Assembly (NCBI GenBank): GCA_947058615.1 | Contig: CAMSHF010000004.1 | Span: 62,001-126,000, forward strand | Length of the DNA: 64,000 bases | From: an uncultured Rickettsiella sp. | GTDB lineage: Bacteria; Pseudomonadota; Gammaproteobacteria; Diplorickettsiales; Diplorickettsiaceae | Direction of reading: 5' to 3' | Notes under the pieces: model-generated | The model's database searches: none | What the model was told of the DNA's origin: nothing | Seen by the model: only the letters and a program-made list of their open reading frames with translations | Part shown: positions 8,483-17,650 of the stretch, piece by piece | Layout: every line of letters starts with the position of its first letter | How positions within the stretch are numbered: the first letter of the stretch is position 1 | Translations under genes and position numbers: made by a program

Positions 8483-8505
8483 GCTAAGTATTGATAATAC
8501 TTAGC
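8483..8505. promoter_or_regulatory. Perfect palindrome upstream of metNIQ
   Basis: GCTAAGTATT-GAT-AATACTTAGC is a perfect 10-bp inverted repeat with a 3-base centre, about 70 bp before metN. It could be an operator or a weak hairpin in the leader; it does not match the MetJ box (AGACGTCT). It is the only ordered structure I see in the AT-rich 480-bp gap 8096-8575, which holds no coding frame I can support. Confidence 0.4.
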
Positions 8506-8575
8506 ATTCAATCTCTTAAGTGGAATAAGCTTTACGGGATTGAAGCGAAAATACAAACCGCGAGCTTTATGAGCA

Positions 8576-9622
8576 ATGATAAAACTTAATCATATCACAA
8601 AAATTTATATGAGCTCTGATCGGCGCTTCTACGGTCTTCGCGACATTAATTTAACGATTCATCAAGGAGAAATATTGGGTATTGTCGGTCACAGTGGTGC
8701 GGGTAAAAGCACTCTACTGCGTTGCATCAATCTATTAGAAAGACCGACAGAAGGACAGGTGTGTTTTGATGGGCAAGAATTAACCACTTTATCCAACGCA
8801 GATTTACGTTTGGTGCGTCGACAAATAGGGATGATATTTCAACAGTTTAATTTACTTTCCTCAAAAACAGTGTTTGAAAATATAGCTTTACCTTTGAAAT
8901 TTGCTCATTATTCTAAATCAGAAATTCAGACCACACTTCTCCCTTTGTTAAAGCTGACTGGTTTAACTGACAAACAACTTGCTTATCCTGCTGAACTGAG
9001 TGGCGGACAAAAGCAACGCGTTGCTATTGCACGCGCTTTAGCGAGTCAGCCTAAAGTGCTACTTTGTGATGAAGCCACTTCAGCGCTCGATCCAGAAACC
9101 ACGCTTAAGATTCTTCAATTATTGAAAGAAATAAACCTGTGTTTTGAAATTACCATCGTGTTTATTTCCCATCAAATCGAAGTCGTCAAAACGATTTGCG
9201 ATCGGATTGCCTTATTGGATCAGGGATCGATCGTTGAAGTAGCAGATATCGTCAACTTTTTTACTGCGCCAAAAAGCGACTTAGCCAAAAAATTGGTGAG
9301 TCTCTCTTTAAAACATGAACTTCCTTCTTTACTGAAAAATCGACTCAGTCCAGAAAAAAAAATGGGAAGTCATGCGGTACTTCGTATCTTATTTCAAGGT
9401 CATGTGGCGGCTGAACCTTTAATCGCGCATGTCATGCGTGAAATAGGTATTCATCTGAATATTTTACAGGCCAATATGGAATGTCTTAAAGATACCCTCT
9501 TAGGTATTATGGTTGTTGAAGTCATGGGTGATCAAGATTCTTTGCCACAAGGCATGCAGTATTTAATAGATAAAGGGCTTCATGTTGAAATGATGGGTTA
9601 TATCAATGAATCTATTATTTGA
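8576..9622 (+). CDS. metN: Methionine ABC transporter ATP-binding protein
   Basis: The ATPase energises D/L-methionine import with MetI and MetQ. Walker A GHSGAGKST is at 38-46, the Q-loop at FQQFN near 88, signature LSGGQKQR at 141-148, Walker B VLLCDEATSALD at 161-172, and the switch His in ISHQIE. After residue about 265 comes the C-terminal NIL-type regulatory domain typical of MetN, which binds methionine and gives feedback inhibition. The length of 348 aa is normal. The end overlaps the start of metI by 17 bases, showing translational coupling in a metNIQ operon. Confidence 0.95.
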   Translation: MIKLNHITKIYMSSDRRFYGLRDINLTIHQGEILGIVGHSGAGKSTLLRCINLLERPTEGQVCFDGQELTTLSNADLRLVRRQIGMIFQQFNLLSSKTVFENIALPLKFAHYSKSEIQTTLLPLLKLTGLTDKQLAYPAELSGGQKQRVAIARALASQPKVLLCDEATSALDPETTLKILQLLKEINLCFEITIVFISHQIEVVKTICDRIALLDQGSIVEVADIVNFFTAPKSDLAKKLVSLSLKHELPSLLKNRLSPEKKMGSHAVLRILFQGHVAAEPLIAHVMREIGIHLNILQANMECLKDTLLGIMVVEVMGDQDSLPQGMQYLIDKGLHVEMMGYINESII

Positions 9623-10253
9623 ATTACTCAATGCCACACTTGAAACCCTGTTTATGGTATCCGTCTCAGGCGTACTGGCGCTGCTACTGGGATTACCCTT
9701 AGGCATATTATTATTTAGTACACGCCAAATCAATCTATTGCCTATGCCTATTCTAAATAAAAGTTTATCTTTTATTGTGAATATGATGCGATCGATCCCT
9801 TTTATTATTTTAATGCTCGCGATCATCCCATTAACACGCTTTCTGGTTGGAACTTCAATAGGCACGAGTGCAGCAATTGTCCCTTTAACCTTAGCCACGA
9901 TACCCTACCTTGCGCGTATGATAGAAAACAATCTAAATCAATTACCTAGCGGTTTAATTGAGACGGGACAGGCCATGGGTGCAACCACTTGGCAACTCTT
10001 CTCTACGATTTTACTCAACGAGGCCCTACCCGATATAATAAGTACATTGACTATAGCGCTTATTACACTGATCGGTTACTCGGCTATGGCAGGAGCAGTC
10101 GGTGGTGGAGGTTTAGGCGATTTAGCGATACGTTATGGCTATCAACGTTTCGATGCCAAGATAATGTCGTTAACGATCGTGATTCTTATCGTATTAGTGC
10201 AAGGAATCCACCATCTGGGAGATTACTGGGCAAAACGTTTGAATCACCGTTAA
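9606..10253 (+). CDS. metI: Methionine ABC transporter permease
   Basis: The 215-residue inner-membrane permease has five hydrophobic segments (about 10-40, 55-75, 80-100, 145-165, 185-205). The coupling-helix motif is in GLIETGQAMGATTWQLF (about 116-132), the EAA-type loop that contacts the ATPase. It follows metN with a 17-bp overlap and is followed after 42 bp by the lipoprotein metQ. The short length and gene order match MetI-type permeases. Confidence 0.95.
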   Translation: MNLLFELLNATLETLFMVSVSGVLALLLGLPLGILLFSTRQINLLPMPILNKSLSFIVNMMRSIPFIILMLAIIPLTRFLVGTSIGTSAAIVPLTLATIPYLARMIENNLNQLPSGLIETGQAMGATTWQLFSTILLNEALPDIISTLTIALITLIGYSAMAGAVGGGGLGDLAIRYGYQRFDAKIMSLTIVILIVLVQGIHHLGDYWAKRLNHR

Positions 10254-10295
10254 TTCCTTGATATCTTTAGATAAAAATTTTTGGAATAATTAAAG

Positions 10296-11105
10296 ATGAT
10301 AAAAAAAGTTCTTTATTTTATATCAAAATGCTTATTTATTGGTCTAATGGTTAGTTTAAGTGCTTGTCATAGTCCTAATAATCCGAATCAAGTTCGTTTA
10401 GGTACCATGAGCGGACCCGAAACTGAACTCATGCGAATTGCTAAAAAAGTGGCGCTACGCGATCATGGTTTACAAATCAAGATCATTGAATTTTCGGATT
10501 ATTCATTACCCAACCGCGCCTTAAACGACGGGAGTCTTGATGCAAACCTGTTTCAACATCACGCTTTTTTAGATGATGAAACGCACAATCGGTCGTATGG
10601 ATTGGTCGCCATAGCAAAAGAATTTATCTACCCTATGGCCATCTATTCCACCAAGATTAAACACCTTAAGGAATTAAAATTCCATGCGATTGTGGCTATC
10701 CCCAATGATCCCAGTAATGAAGCGCGCGCCTTATTATTACTTAGAAAAGCCGGTTTAATCACGTTAAACAGGCAAAAAGGTACACGTATCACACCGGTGG
10801 ATATTCTAGATAATCCTAAAAAACTGCGTATCAAAGAATTAGATGCCGCACAATTACCCCGTGTATTAGCGGATGTAGATTTAGCCGTCATTAACGCCAA
10901 TTATGCCACGCTTGCCAATCTTTATGCACAAGATTCGTTATTCAGTGAAGATCGGAATTCTATTTATGTAAACCTCTTGGTAGTTAGAGCCATTGATAAA
11001 AATAATCCTAAATTTATAAAACTCATTCAGGCTATTCACTCCCCTGAGGTCATAGCCGCTGCCAAGCAATTATTTCACGATACGGCGATTCCCGCCTGGA
11101 AGTAG
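10296..11105 (+). CDS. metQ: Methionine-binding lipoprotein
   Basis: Substrate-binding component of the MetNIQ importer. The signal peptide ends in lipobox LSAC with the lipidated cysteine near residue 24, so the protein is anchored in the envelope. The mature 245 residues show the NLPA/MetQ pattern: RLGTMSGPETELM at the N-lobe, SLDANLFQHHAFLDD, the hinge segment AIPNDPSNEARALLLL, and ADVDLAVINANYA. Family members of this length bind D- or L-methionine. It is third in the metNIQ operon, 39 bp before folE. Confidence 0.94.
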   Translation: MIKKVLYFISKCLFIGLMVSLSACHSPNNPNQVRLGTMSGPETELMRIAKKVALRDHGLQIKIIEFSDYSLPNRALNDGSLDANLFQHHAFLDDETHNRSYGLVAIAKEFIYPMAIYSTKIKHLKELKFHAIVAIPNDPSNEARALLLLRKAGLITLNRQKGTRITPVDILDNPKKLRIKELDAAQLPRVLADVDLAVINANYATLANLYAQDSLFSEDRNSIYVNLLVVRAIDKNNPKFIKLIQAIHSPEVIAAAKQLFHDTAIPAWK

Positions 11106-11144
11106 TCGATAAAAAAAGCGAATTTAACAAGAAGATACCTCACA

Positions 11145-11684
11145 ATGGAACAGCATATTAAGGCCATTCTAGTCGCACTCGGTGAAGATCCAGAGCGTGA
11201 AGGTTTGAAAAACACGCCTTTACGTGTTTCTAAATCGTTACGTTATCTCACGAGCGGCTCACACGAATCCTTAGACAACATTATAAATGGTGCAATATTT
11301 CGTTCGGAAATAAAAGAAATGATCTTAGTCAAAGATATCGAACTCTACTCGCTTTGTGAACATCACCTACTCCCTTTTATTGGCGTCTGTCATATTGCTT
11401 ATATCCCCAATGGAAAAATCATCGGTCTATCAAAAATTTCAAGAATCATTAATTTTTATGCGCGCCGCTTACAAATTCAAGAAAACTTGACGCGTCAAAT
11501 CGCAGATACTTTAATGGAAATATTAGAGGCCAAAGGGGTTGCGATCATTATTGAAGCCCAACATCTTTGCATGATGATGCGCGGTGTCGAAAAACAAAAA
11601 GCCTCCATGAAAACCTCTGTTATGCTCGGACTATTCCAGGACGATCAAAGAACTCGGTCAGAGTTTTTGAGCTTAGCCGTATAA
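11145..11684 (+). CDS. folE: GTP cyclohydrolase I
   Basis: Catalyses GTP to 7,8-dihydroneopterin triphosphate, the first step of folate (and queuosine precursor) synthesis. Zinc ligands are visible: Cys71 and His74 in LCEHHLLPF and Cys142 in [30 protein letters not shown] is the signature helix, and KTSVMLG near the C-terminus is typical. At 179 aa it is slightly short at the N-terminus but covers the whole catalytic domain. It lies 39 bp after metQ on the same strand and could be cotranscribed with metNIQ. Confidence 0.94.
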   Translation: MEQHIKAILVALGEDPEREGLKNTPLRVSKSLRYLTSGSHESLDNIINGAIFRSEIKEMILVKDIELYSLCEHHLLPFIGVCHIAYIPNGKIIGLSKISRIINFYARRLQIQENLTRQIADTLMEILEAKGVAIIIEAQHLCMMMRGVEKQKASMKTSVMLGLFQDDQRTRSEFLSLAV

Positions 11685-11730
11685 ATGCTGTACATCGTTC
11701 AGATTTTAAATTTTTTGTAGTACCCTATGC

Positions 11731-13287
11731 TCAACTTTTAAAATATTTTAAATAAAAAAAGCTGGGAGCATGCGGTAAATACGGTGGATCGATCCAATAG
11801 TTATCATTGATTGGCTTTAATATATTATCTCGATAAACAGGATAATTAAACTTTCTTCCAATTAAATAATAAAAAAGAGCCTTCTTATAATAAAAAGTGT
11901 GCAATGTCACTTGACGAAAATAAGGTTTATAGTCTTTATAGAGTAATGGCGTGCGTGAAAAAATTAAAAAGTTTTTATGCTTCAGGATTTTAAAATCAGT
12001 AATTAAATCATCTTCGCGTCCGTGATAAGAACCTTTTAAAAAAACAGAAGCATAGTGATGCGTATCGTAAAAAAACAAACTGGCATCCGCATAGTTTGGG
12101 CTCGCATAACTATAAGCCGGATATTTTTCTTTCAAAAAAACATTAATTGTCTTATGGTGAAAAAAATAGACGATTTTATTATAGTTTAAACCTAAAATAG
12201 GACGATCTTGAACCGCTTTAAGTGGAATACTTAATAAAATTACAATTAAAAGAAGCGGTATCCCACTCCAATACATCGTAAATTTTAATAGTTTTCTTAA
12301 ATTTTCTGTGCTTAAATACAAACCAGCCCAAACATAAATCAAGGGTATAAACGCCAGTGGCCAGTGTAAACCTATCGGTTTAAAACTACTGAGTATAAAA
12401 AATAATAACAGCGGAATAAAAAAGAAATAAAATAACGCCTGTTTTTTTAATTGCGATTTTGAATAGTTAGCCAGTGCTAATAATAAAGGAGGTGTTGCTA
12501 AATAGACTAAAAAAAGCAGGTATTGAAAAATCGTCTTGAGACTAAAACCTATATCATTATTTCGATTATAAATATTAAATAAAATATTCGACCAATCATG
12601 CTGATAATTCCAATAAATATTCTGTAATACAAAAGGCAATGTGAATAAAGCTAAGAGCCCTAAACCGATCAGGCGTGCGCGGGTTCTTGCAACAAAAAGA
12701 AAGTAGAAGGCATAAGCTAAACCTAAAAGACAAGCAAAATATTTCGAGAAAAAAGCCAAACCTAAACATAATCCACCCAGCGCAAACCAACGACTGTCGT
12801 CATTCTTTTTTAAAGCCTGTAATACACACATCACAGATAAAAAAGAAAATATAAATAGCGGTGTATCCGTCGTAATAATAATATTTAATAAACTAATCGG
12901 TGCCAGCATTAATAGGATACTGGTGAGTGCGGCACGTTCTGGATCCTCTTGTTTTAGGTACAGGTAAGTCACAACACCCAGTATTAAGCTGGAGAAGATG
13001 GCTGGTAAACGTAGTATTAAAGCATGATGACCCCATTGCAATAATGGATAGAGAACAAACCCTATCATCGGCGGATGATCATAACCGCCCCCACTGAGAT
13101 AAGCGCCCCATATTGCATAATAAGCTTCATCTGCAGTAATAGGAATAAAATAAGCCAATAAACATTTAATTGTGAGTATACAGATCAGTGCAAATAGGAC
13201 ACGACGTGCGGACGAAGCGGACGAAAAATATAATTTCACGATTATTTTATTGTTATTATAAAAAGAGTTTAATACTAACTTTAGCAC
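11731..13287 (-). CDS. GT39/ArnT-like membrane glycosyltransferase
   Basis: A polytopic inner-membrane enzyme of the PMT/ArnT superfamily. ADEAYYAIWG near residue 50 carries the catalytic acidic motif of the first periplasmic loop, and GGYDHPPMIGF follows. About eleven hydrophobic segments fill residues 30-370. The last 150 residues are a soluble periplasmic part rich in Tyr and Phe. Family members move a sugar from a polyprenyl-phosphate carrier to lipid A or protein. Its divergent neighbour is an LpxO-like lipid A hydroxylase, so a lipid A role is plausible, but donor and acceptor are unknown. The start at 13287 is GTG; a slightly later start is possible. Confidence 0.8.
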   Translation of the reverse strand: MLKLVLNSFYNNNKIIVKLYFSSASSARRVLFALICILTIKCLLAYFIPITADEAYYAIWGAYLSGGGYDHPPMIGFVLYPLLQWGHHALILRLPAIFSSLILGVVTYLYLKQEDPERAALTSILLMLAPISLLNIIITTDTPLFIFSFLSVMCVLQALKKNDDSRWFALGGLCLGLAFFSKYFACLLGLAYAFYFLFVARTRARLIGLGLLALFTLPFVLQNIYWNYQHDWSNILFNIYNRNNDIGFSLKTIFQYLLFLVYLATPPLLLALANYSKSQLKKQALFYFFFIPLLLFFILSSFKPIGLHWPLAFIPLIYVWAGLYLSTENLRKLLKFTMYWSGIPLLLIVILLSIPLKAVQDRPILGLNYNKIVYFFHHKTINVFLKEKYPAYSYASPNYADASLFFYDTHHYASVFLKGSYHGREDDLITDFKILKHKNFLIFSRTPLLYKDYKPYFRQVTLHTFYYKKALFYYLIGRKFNYPVYRDNILKPINDNYWIDPPYLPHAPSFFYLKYFKS

Positions 13288-13415
13288 AAAATAAAAACAA
13301 GCCGGACGCTATTAAAAATAAGCACTATGATACAATTTATACTTTTATTTTTTTAACTATAGACATAGACTTTGAAATTTACACTAGACTTCTAGTGGCG
13401 CAGGAGAAAATTTTA

Positions 13416-14315
13416 ATGAAATATCTCATCCTGGCTTTGTTAATTGTGTGCGTTTATACTATCCATCGACGTGGAAAAGAACGTTATCCTTTTTGGCGTC
13501 AACTCTCCGATCACTCGACTTTTTTTGCACCACTCAATGTCTTTATGTATCTGTTTTCAGCGGTTCCCAATACACCGTATCTCGAGCTTAAAAACTTTCC
13601 TGAATTAGAAGTTTTACGTCAAAATTGGCAAGTGATTCGTGAAGAAGGCCTCAAGTTGTTGGATGCACAGCAAATTAAAGCATCTAACAACTATGATGAT
13701 GCGGGATTTAACTCATTCTTCAGAACCGGCTGGAAACGTTTTTATCTAAAGTGGTATACAAGCCATCATCCATCGGCCACCACCCTTTGTCCAAAAACCA
13801 CTGCATTGTTAAAAACACTTCCCTGCGTTAAAGCGGCGATGTTTGCTGAATTACCGGATAAAAGCCGCTTACCGCGACATCGTGATCCTTACGCGGGCTC
13901 ATTACGCTATCATCTGGGCTTGATGACACCGAATAGTGAACGTTGTTTCATTAATGTGGATAGCAAACGATACTATTGGCGCGACGGCGAAGCGGTTCTT
14001 TTTGATGAAACCTATATTCATTATGCCGAAAATACCAGCGGTCAAAATCGTCTCATTCTTTTTTGTGATATTGAACGACGCTTAAAATATCGTTGGGCAC
14101 AACGCTTTAATCAAGCAGTAGGACGTTATCTAATGAGTGCAGCAACCGCACCGAATGATTCCTCCGATCCGATCGGTGGTGTCAATCGTATCTTTAAATA
14201 TGTTTATTGGATACGCCGTGTCGGAAAACGCATTAAAAAATGGAATAAACCGATTTACTACCTCATCAAATGGCTAGTATTTGGCGGAATTGCCTATGTC
14301 ACCTTCGTTTTATGA
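13416..14315 (+). CDS. lpxO: Aspartyl/asparaginyl beta-hydroxylase family (LpxO-like lipid A hydroxylase)
   Basis: Fe(II)/2-oxoglutarate oxygenase related to LpxO, which 2-hydroxylates a secondary acyl chain of lipid A at the inner membrane. The ATG at 13416 is chosen because AGGAG lies about 10 bases before it and it begins with the N-terminal membrane anchor (MKYLILALLIVCVYTIH); a longer frame would overlap the divergent GT39 gene. The iron facial triad is visible as H155-x-D157 in RHRDPYAG and H202 in YIHYAEN, with Arg212 (NRLILF) binding 2-oxoglutarate. A second hydrophobic helix is at the extreme C-terminus. The 299-aa length is usual for LpxO. Confidence 0.87.
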   Translation: MKYLILALLIVCVYTIHRRGKERYPFWRQLSDHSTFFAPLNVFMYLFSAVPNTPYLELKNFPELEVLRQNWQVIREEGLKLLDAQQIKASNNYDDAGFNSFFRTGWKRFYLKWYTSHHPSATTLCPKTTALLKTLPCVKAAMFAELPDKSRLPRHRDPYAGSLRYHLGLMTPNSERCFINVDSKRYYWRDGEAVLFDETYIHYAENTSGQNRLILFCDIERRLKYRWAQRFNQAVGRYLMSAATAPNDSSDPIGGVNRIFKYVYWIRRVGKRIKKWNKPIYYLIKWLVFGGIAYVTFVL

Positions 14316-14333
14316 TTTAAATCCTTTTAGGAA

Positions 14334-15842
14334 TTATCCTTTCTTTTTGTGAAGAAATTGTTGTTCGAAATATGAAAGTTGTTGCTCTAATTTCCATTGT
14401 AAATCGGCCTTTTCGCTGCTAGCCAAAAAGTGTTGGCAGCTTGCCGACAATTGACTGTTGTTTAAACTGGATCTACATACTGAAACCGGATGTTGATAAT
14501 GATTGTCTTGCCAGAAACTGGCACCCGGTAAAAAACTATAGTCAATACTGTTACGGACTAATTGCTTTAAGACCCCATAAGAAAAATGATAGTTAACTAC
14601 AGCTGTCTTGAATTGCTCAGTAAGATCGGTCCGTAACACCCCTTCATCATCTGTCGATAAGGCGATAGGGACATGGTATTCTCGATAAAGCAGGATAGGA
14701 TGTTGTTGGCCTTTAACATTTAATATGGCCGCATTACTACTGAGATTAGTCTCAACCAATATTTGTTTTTTTGCCATCTCTTGCAGTAATTGCCTGGCTT
14801 TGTCTTCATAAAGGATTGCCACACCATGACCAATACGATGGGCATGTGCTATCTCCACGGCTTCTCGTATGTGAAAGCGTAAACCACTCCTCGGCACCAA
14901 ATCCGGTACAAGTTCACCCGCGTGTAAACTGATTTTTACACGGGGATATAAGTGATGTAAAAATCCTATCATCTGCATCTGCAAGTGATAGTCGCGCATG
15001 GATATCGGTCCATCTTCGGCTTGCACAAGATTAATTCCCACGACACGCGGATCGCGGCTGGCCAATTCAAATCCCGTTAATAATTGTGCAAAAACTTGTG
15101 CTGGCGGTTGCTCACGTAATGCTTGGTACAAATAACGTAATTTAAAATCGGGACATTGTTGTTTTCCGGGACCATTTAAAAAAGTCAGTAATGATCTTTG
15201 ATAAATATCAAACTGTTTGGAGATATTGGATACGATAGCAGCAACACCGCTTTTTAAAAGTTTTTCACGCAAACGATCGAGGTGGTTGTCCCAAGCAATA
15301 TGACGACCCAGCAATCCGGATTGATTGTCATCCGGCATGATCATCAATTCCAGATACAGTATATTCTCTCGACACGCCCTTTCCACGGCTTCATTGACCA
15401 TCTCGCGACGATGTTTAAACAAGATGGGTAAATATTTTTCAAATGTCGCAAAAAAATGATCATGTCCCGATTCTTTACCTGGTTGAAAATTTCGCATCGA
15501 CCAGGCATCAATGACTTGGTTATATAAAATCGGAAATTTTTGTATTTGAGCCACACGATATTGTTTTTGACAATTTGGACGACTTTTTGCCGAAAAATTT
15601 TTAATATTGATGCATAAGTCATCCTGTTTTGCATAAACTAACATATTCTCCGCCCAACTCACGCCACCAAGGTGGTTATGCAAGTCCCCTCCTTTGGGCA
15701 TAGCTTGCAAAAAAACACTTAATTTTTCGGGATTATTTTTTATCGAATTAAAATACATTGCTGTGGCGTGCTCCGCACCGGTTTCAGCCATGGACACATT
15801 GCAAAAGAAAAACAATATAAAAAAATTAAATAAGCGTTTCAT
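14334..15842 (-). CDS. Exported adenosine deaminase family protein
   Basis: A metal-dependent amidohydrolase that probably converts adenosine to inosine outside the cytoplasm. A signal peptide (MKRLFNFFILFFFCNVSMA) is followed by the family motifs: metal-binding H55-N-H57 in DLHNHLGG, SLHAGE (305-310) with the metal His and nearby catalytic Glu, HRIGHG (335-340), and STDDEG (396-401) with the metal Asp. At 502 residues it is longer than cytosolic Add (about 330-340), with an extra N-terminal region like the ADGF/CECR1 subgroup. Export suggests purine scavenging from the host or a change in extracellular adenosine; both are inference. Confidence 0.85.
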   Translation of the reverse strand: MKRLFNFFILFFFCNVSMAETGAEHATAMYFNSIKNNPEKLSVFLQAMPKGGDLHNHLGGVSWAENMLVYAKQDDLCINIKNFSAKSRPNCQKQYRVAQIQKFPILYNQVIDAWSMRNFQPGKESGHDHFFATFEKYLPILFKHRREMVNEAVERACRENILYLELMIMPDDNQSGLLGRHIAWDNHLDRLREKLLKSGVAAIVSNISKQFDIYQRSLLTFLNGPGKQQCPDFKLRYLYQALREQPPAQVFAQLLTGFELASRDPRVVGINLVQAEDGPISMRDYHLQMQMIGFLHHLYPRVKISLHAGELVPDLVPRSGLRFHIREAVEIAHAHRIGHGVAILYEDKARQLLQEMAKKQILVETNLSSNAAILNVKGQQHPILLYREYHVPIALSTDDEGVLRTDLTEQFKTAVVNYHFSYGVLKQLVRNSIDYSFLPGASFWQDNHYQHPVSVCRSSLNNSQLSASCQHFLASSEKADLQWKLEQQLSYFEQQFLHKKKG

Positions 15843-15876
15843 TAAACATTAAACCTTTCTCTTGAAAAAAATAAAT

Positions 15877-16680
15877 CTATTTTTTAGCGGAGACGGAACG
15901 CTGTGCTTGTTTGAATAAAGTAAAAAAATTATCGGTTGTTTGTTCGGCAATTTTATCGAACGGACACGCACGCAATTCGGCTAAACATTCGGCCACATTA
16001 CGTACATAAGCCGGCTGGTTAGGCTTACCACGAAACGCTTGTGGCGCTAAATAAGGGGCATCGGTTTCAATCAAGAGGCGCTCCAGCGGTAATTTTTGCG
16101 CAATCGTTTTTAATTCCATTACATTTTTATTTTTAAACGTTAAAATACCCGAAAAAGAGATATAAAAATTCTCTTTAATGGCCGCTTCAGCCATCGTTAA
16201 ATCTTCAGTAAAACAATGTAATACGCCACCGACCGCATCTGCCCCTTCCTCCTTTAAGATGCGTAAGGTATCTTCACGTGCCGCTCGCGTGTGCACAATA
16301 AGTGGTTTATTTACCGCAATAGCGGCACGGATATGCTGCCGAAAACGTTGTTGTTGACATTCTTTCTGCGTATTTTCGCGGTAATAATCTAGACCTGTCT
16401 CGCCGATGCCCACGACTTTAGGATGTTGTGCGCGCTTAATCAGTTCATCCCGTGTTGCTTCTTCAACAAGCGGTTCGGTAGGATGAATACCGACGGATGC
16501 AGAAACATCCGTATAACGTTCAGCTATCGCGAGCACGTTGGAAAAATGTGCTAAATCAATACACACACACAGAAAATGCGATACGCCTTGTTCTCTGGCA
16601 AAATCCAGACATCCATTCAAATCTTTTTTAAAATAATCAAGATCCAATCGATCCAGATGACAATGTGAATCAACTAACAT
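15877..16680 (-). CDS. tatD: TatD-family DNase
   Basis: A 267-aa TIM-barrel metal-dependent nuclease. The N-terminal metal motif DSHCHLDRL, GETGLDYYREN (about residues 92-102), VHTRAA, GGVLHCFTED and ETDAPYLAP are all present in order. It overlaps the end of holB by 11 bp, giving the common tmk-holB-tatD arrangement (ycfH position in E. coli). Family members act as 3'-5' exonucleases, and the YcfH-type paralogue may have another hydrolase role. The gene is complete and ordinary. Confidence 0.93.
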   Translation of the reverse strand: MLVDSHCHLDRLDLDYFKKDLNGCLDFAREQGVSHFLCVCIDLAHFSNVLAIAERYTDVSASVGIHPTEPLVEEATRDELIKRAQHPKVVGIGETGLDYYRENTQKECQQQRFRQHIRAAIAVNKPLIVHTRAAREDTLRILKEEGADAVGGVLHCFTEDLTMAEAAIKENFYISFSGILTFKNKNVMELKTIAQKLPLERLLIETDAPYLAPQAFRGKPNQPAYVRNVAECLAELRACPFDKIAEQTTDNFFTLFKQAQRSVSAKK

Positions 16681-17650
16681 GTCTACCTTGTAAAGCCCAA
16701 CGCGAGAAGAGATCTTCCAACATTAACTGCAGATTCAATGTCATTTTAGCGGTATGCACTTGTAACGCCAATAAATCATTAAAATAGTCTAATAAAAATT
16801 CGGTCGACAAAAATGCCGCTAACGATGCGATGGTGCTTTCTAATGCCACATAATGCCTTAGTAACCGGCATTTTAACAATTCACTAAGGATACTCAATAA
16901 GGTTGACAATATTTGTTGCGCATCGGTTTTTAAATAACGTGCAGCACATTGGATAGGATCCCATTCATGATTCAGCAAATGTGCTAATACGCTTAATAAA
17001 TCGGTATAAAATGAATAATAATTTTGTTGCGCATACGTCAACGCAAGCAAAGGAGAACCTGCCGCTAAATAATAAAGTTTTTCAACCGGCAAGGATTCCG
17101 GAAGTTGCTGTGCTAGCCATGCGGTGGCTAAAGATTTTTCAGGCGGTGCAAAACGAATTGTTTGACAACGACTGCGAATCGTTGGGAGTAAACAGGCCAT
17201 CTGTTCGGCCAATAAAATAAATAAGGTACGCTCACTCGGCTCTTCTAAGCTTTTTAATAAAGCATGACTGGCAGCTGGCAACAAACTACCGGCAGGATTA
17301 ATCAGAACAATTTTATACGTGGCTTGACTGGTCTGATTAAGTTTTTCAATAACCTCACGTATTTGATCAATTTTAATGCCTAGTCTCGATTTTTCTGACG
17401 TCAGCAAGCATAGATCCGGATGCGTACCCGAAGCAACTAAGCGACAATCACGGCAAGCTTGACAAGCCAACTGATTCACAGGTTGTTGACATAATAAGGT
17501 CTTAGCAAAATGAGCAGCGAATAAGGCTTTACCTAAACCGCGTTGTCCGGCTAATAATAACGCATGCGGTAATCGATGTGCTTGATGACAGCGATATAAT
17601 TGCTGCCATTGTTGAGTCTGCCATGGCAAAGGTGCCGAATAATTATTCAT
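16670..17650 (-). CDS. holB: DNA polymerase III subunit delta'
   Basis: Clamp-loader subunit. The start at ATG 17650 (MNNYSAPLPWQ) is chosen over a longer frame, because it begins at the usual delta' N-terminus and overlaps the tmk stop in the common coupled way. Features are a degenerate P-loop (GQRGLGKALF), a four-cysteine zinc module (CQQPVNQLACQACRDC), an SRC motif (IRSRCQTIRF), and LKSLEEPSERTLFIL. The protein has 326 aa, close to E. coli HolB (334). It lies in the tmk-holB-tatD operon. Confidence 0.92.
   Translation of the reverse strand: MNNYSAPLPWQTQQWQQLYRCHQAHRLPHALLLAGQRGLGKALFAAHFAKTLLCQQPVNQLACQACRDCRLVASGTHPDLCLLTSEKSRLGIKIDQIREVIEKLNQTSQATYKIVLINPAGSLLPAASHALLKSLEEPSERTLFILLAEQMACLLPTIRSRCQTIRFAPPEKSLATAWLAQQLPESLPVEKLYYLAAGSPLLALTYAQQNYYSFYTDLLSVLAHLLNHEWDPIQCAARYLKTDAQQILSTLLSILSELLKCRLLRHYVALESTIASLAAFLSTEFLLDYFNDLLALQVHTAKMTLNLQLMLEDLFSRWALQGRHVS

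Noticed and set aside
13188..13415. N-terminal extension of the LpxO-like frame
   Set aside because: It overlaps the divergent GT39 gene and has no ribosome site; AGGAG before 13416 decides the start.
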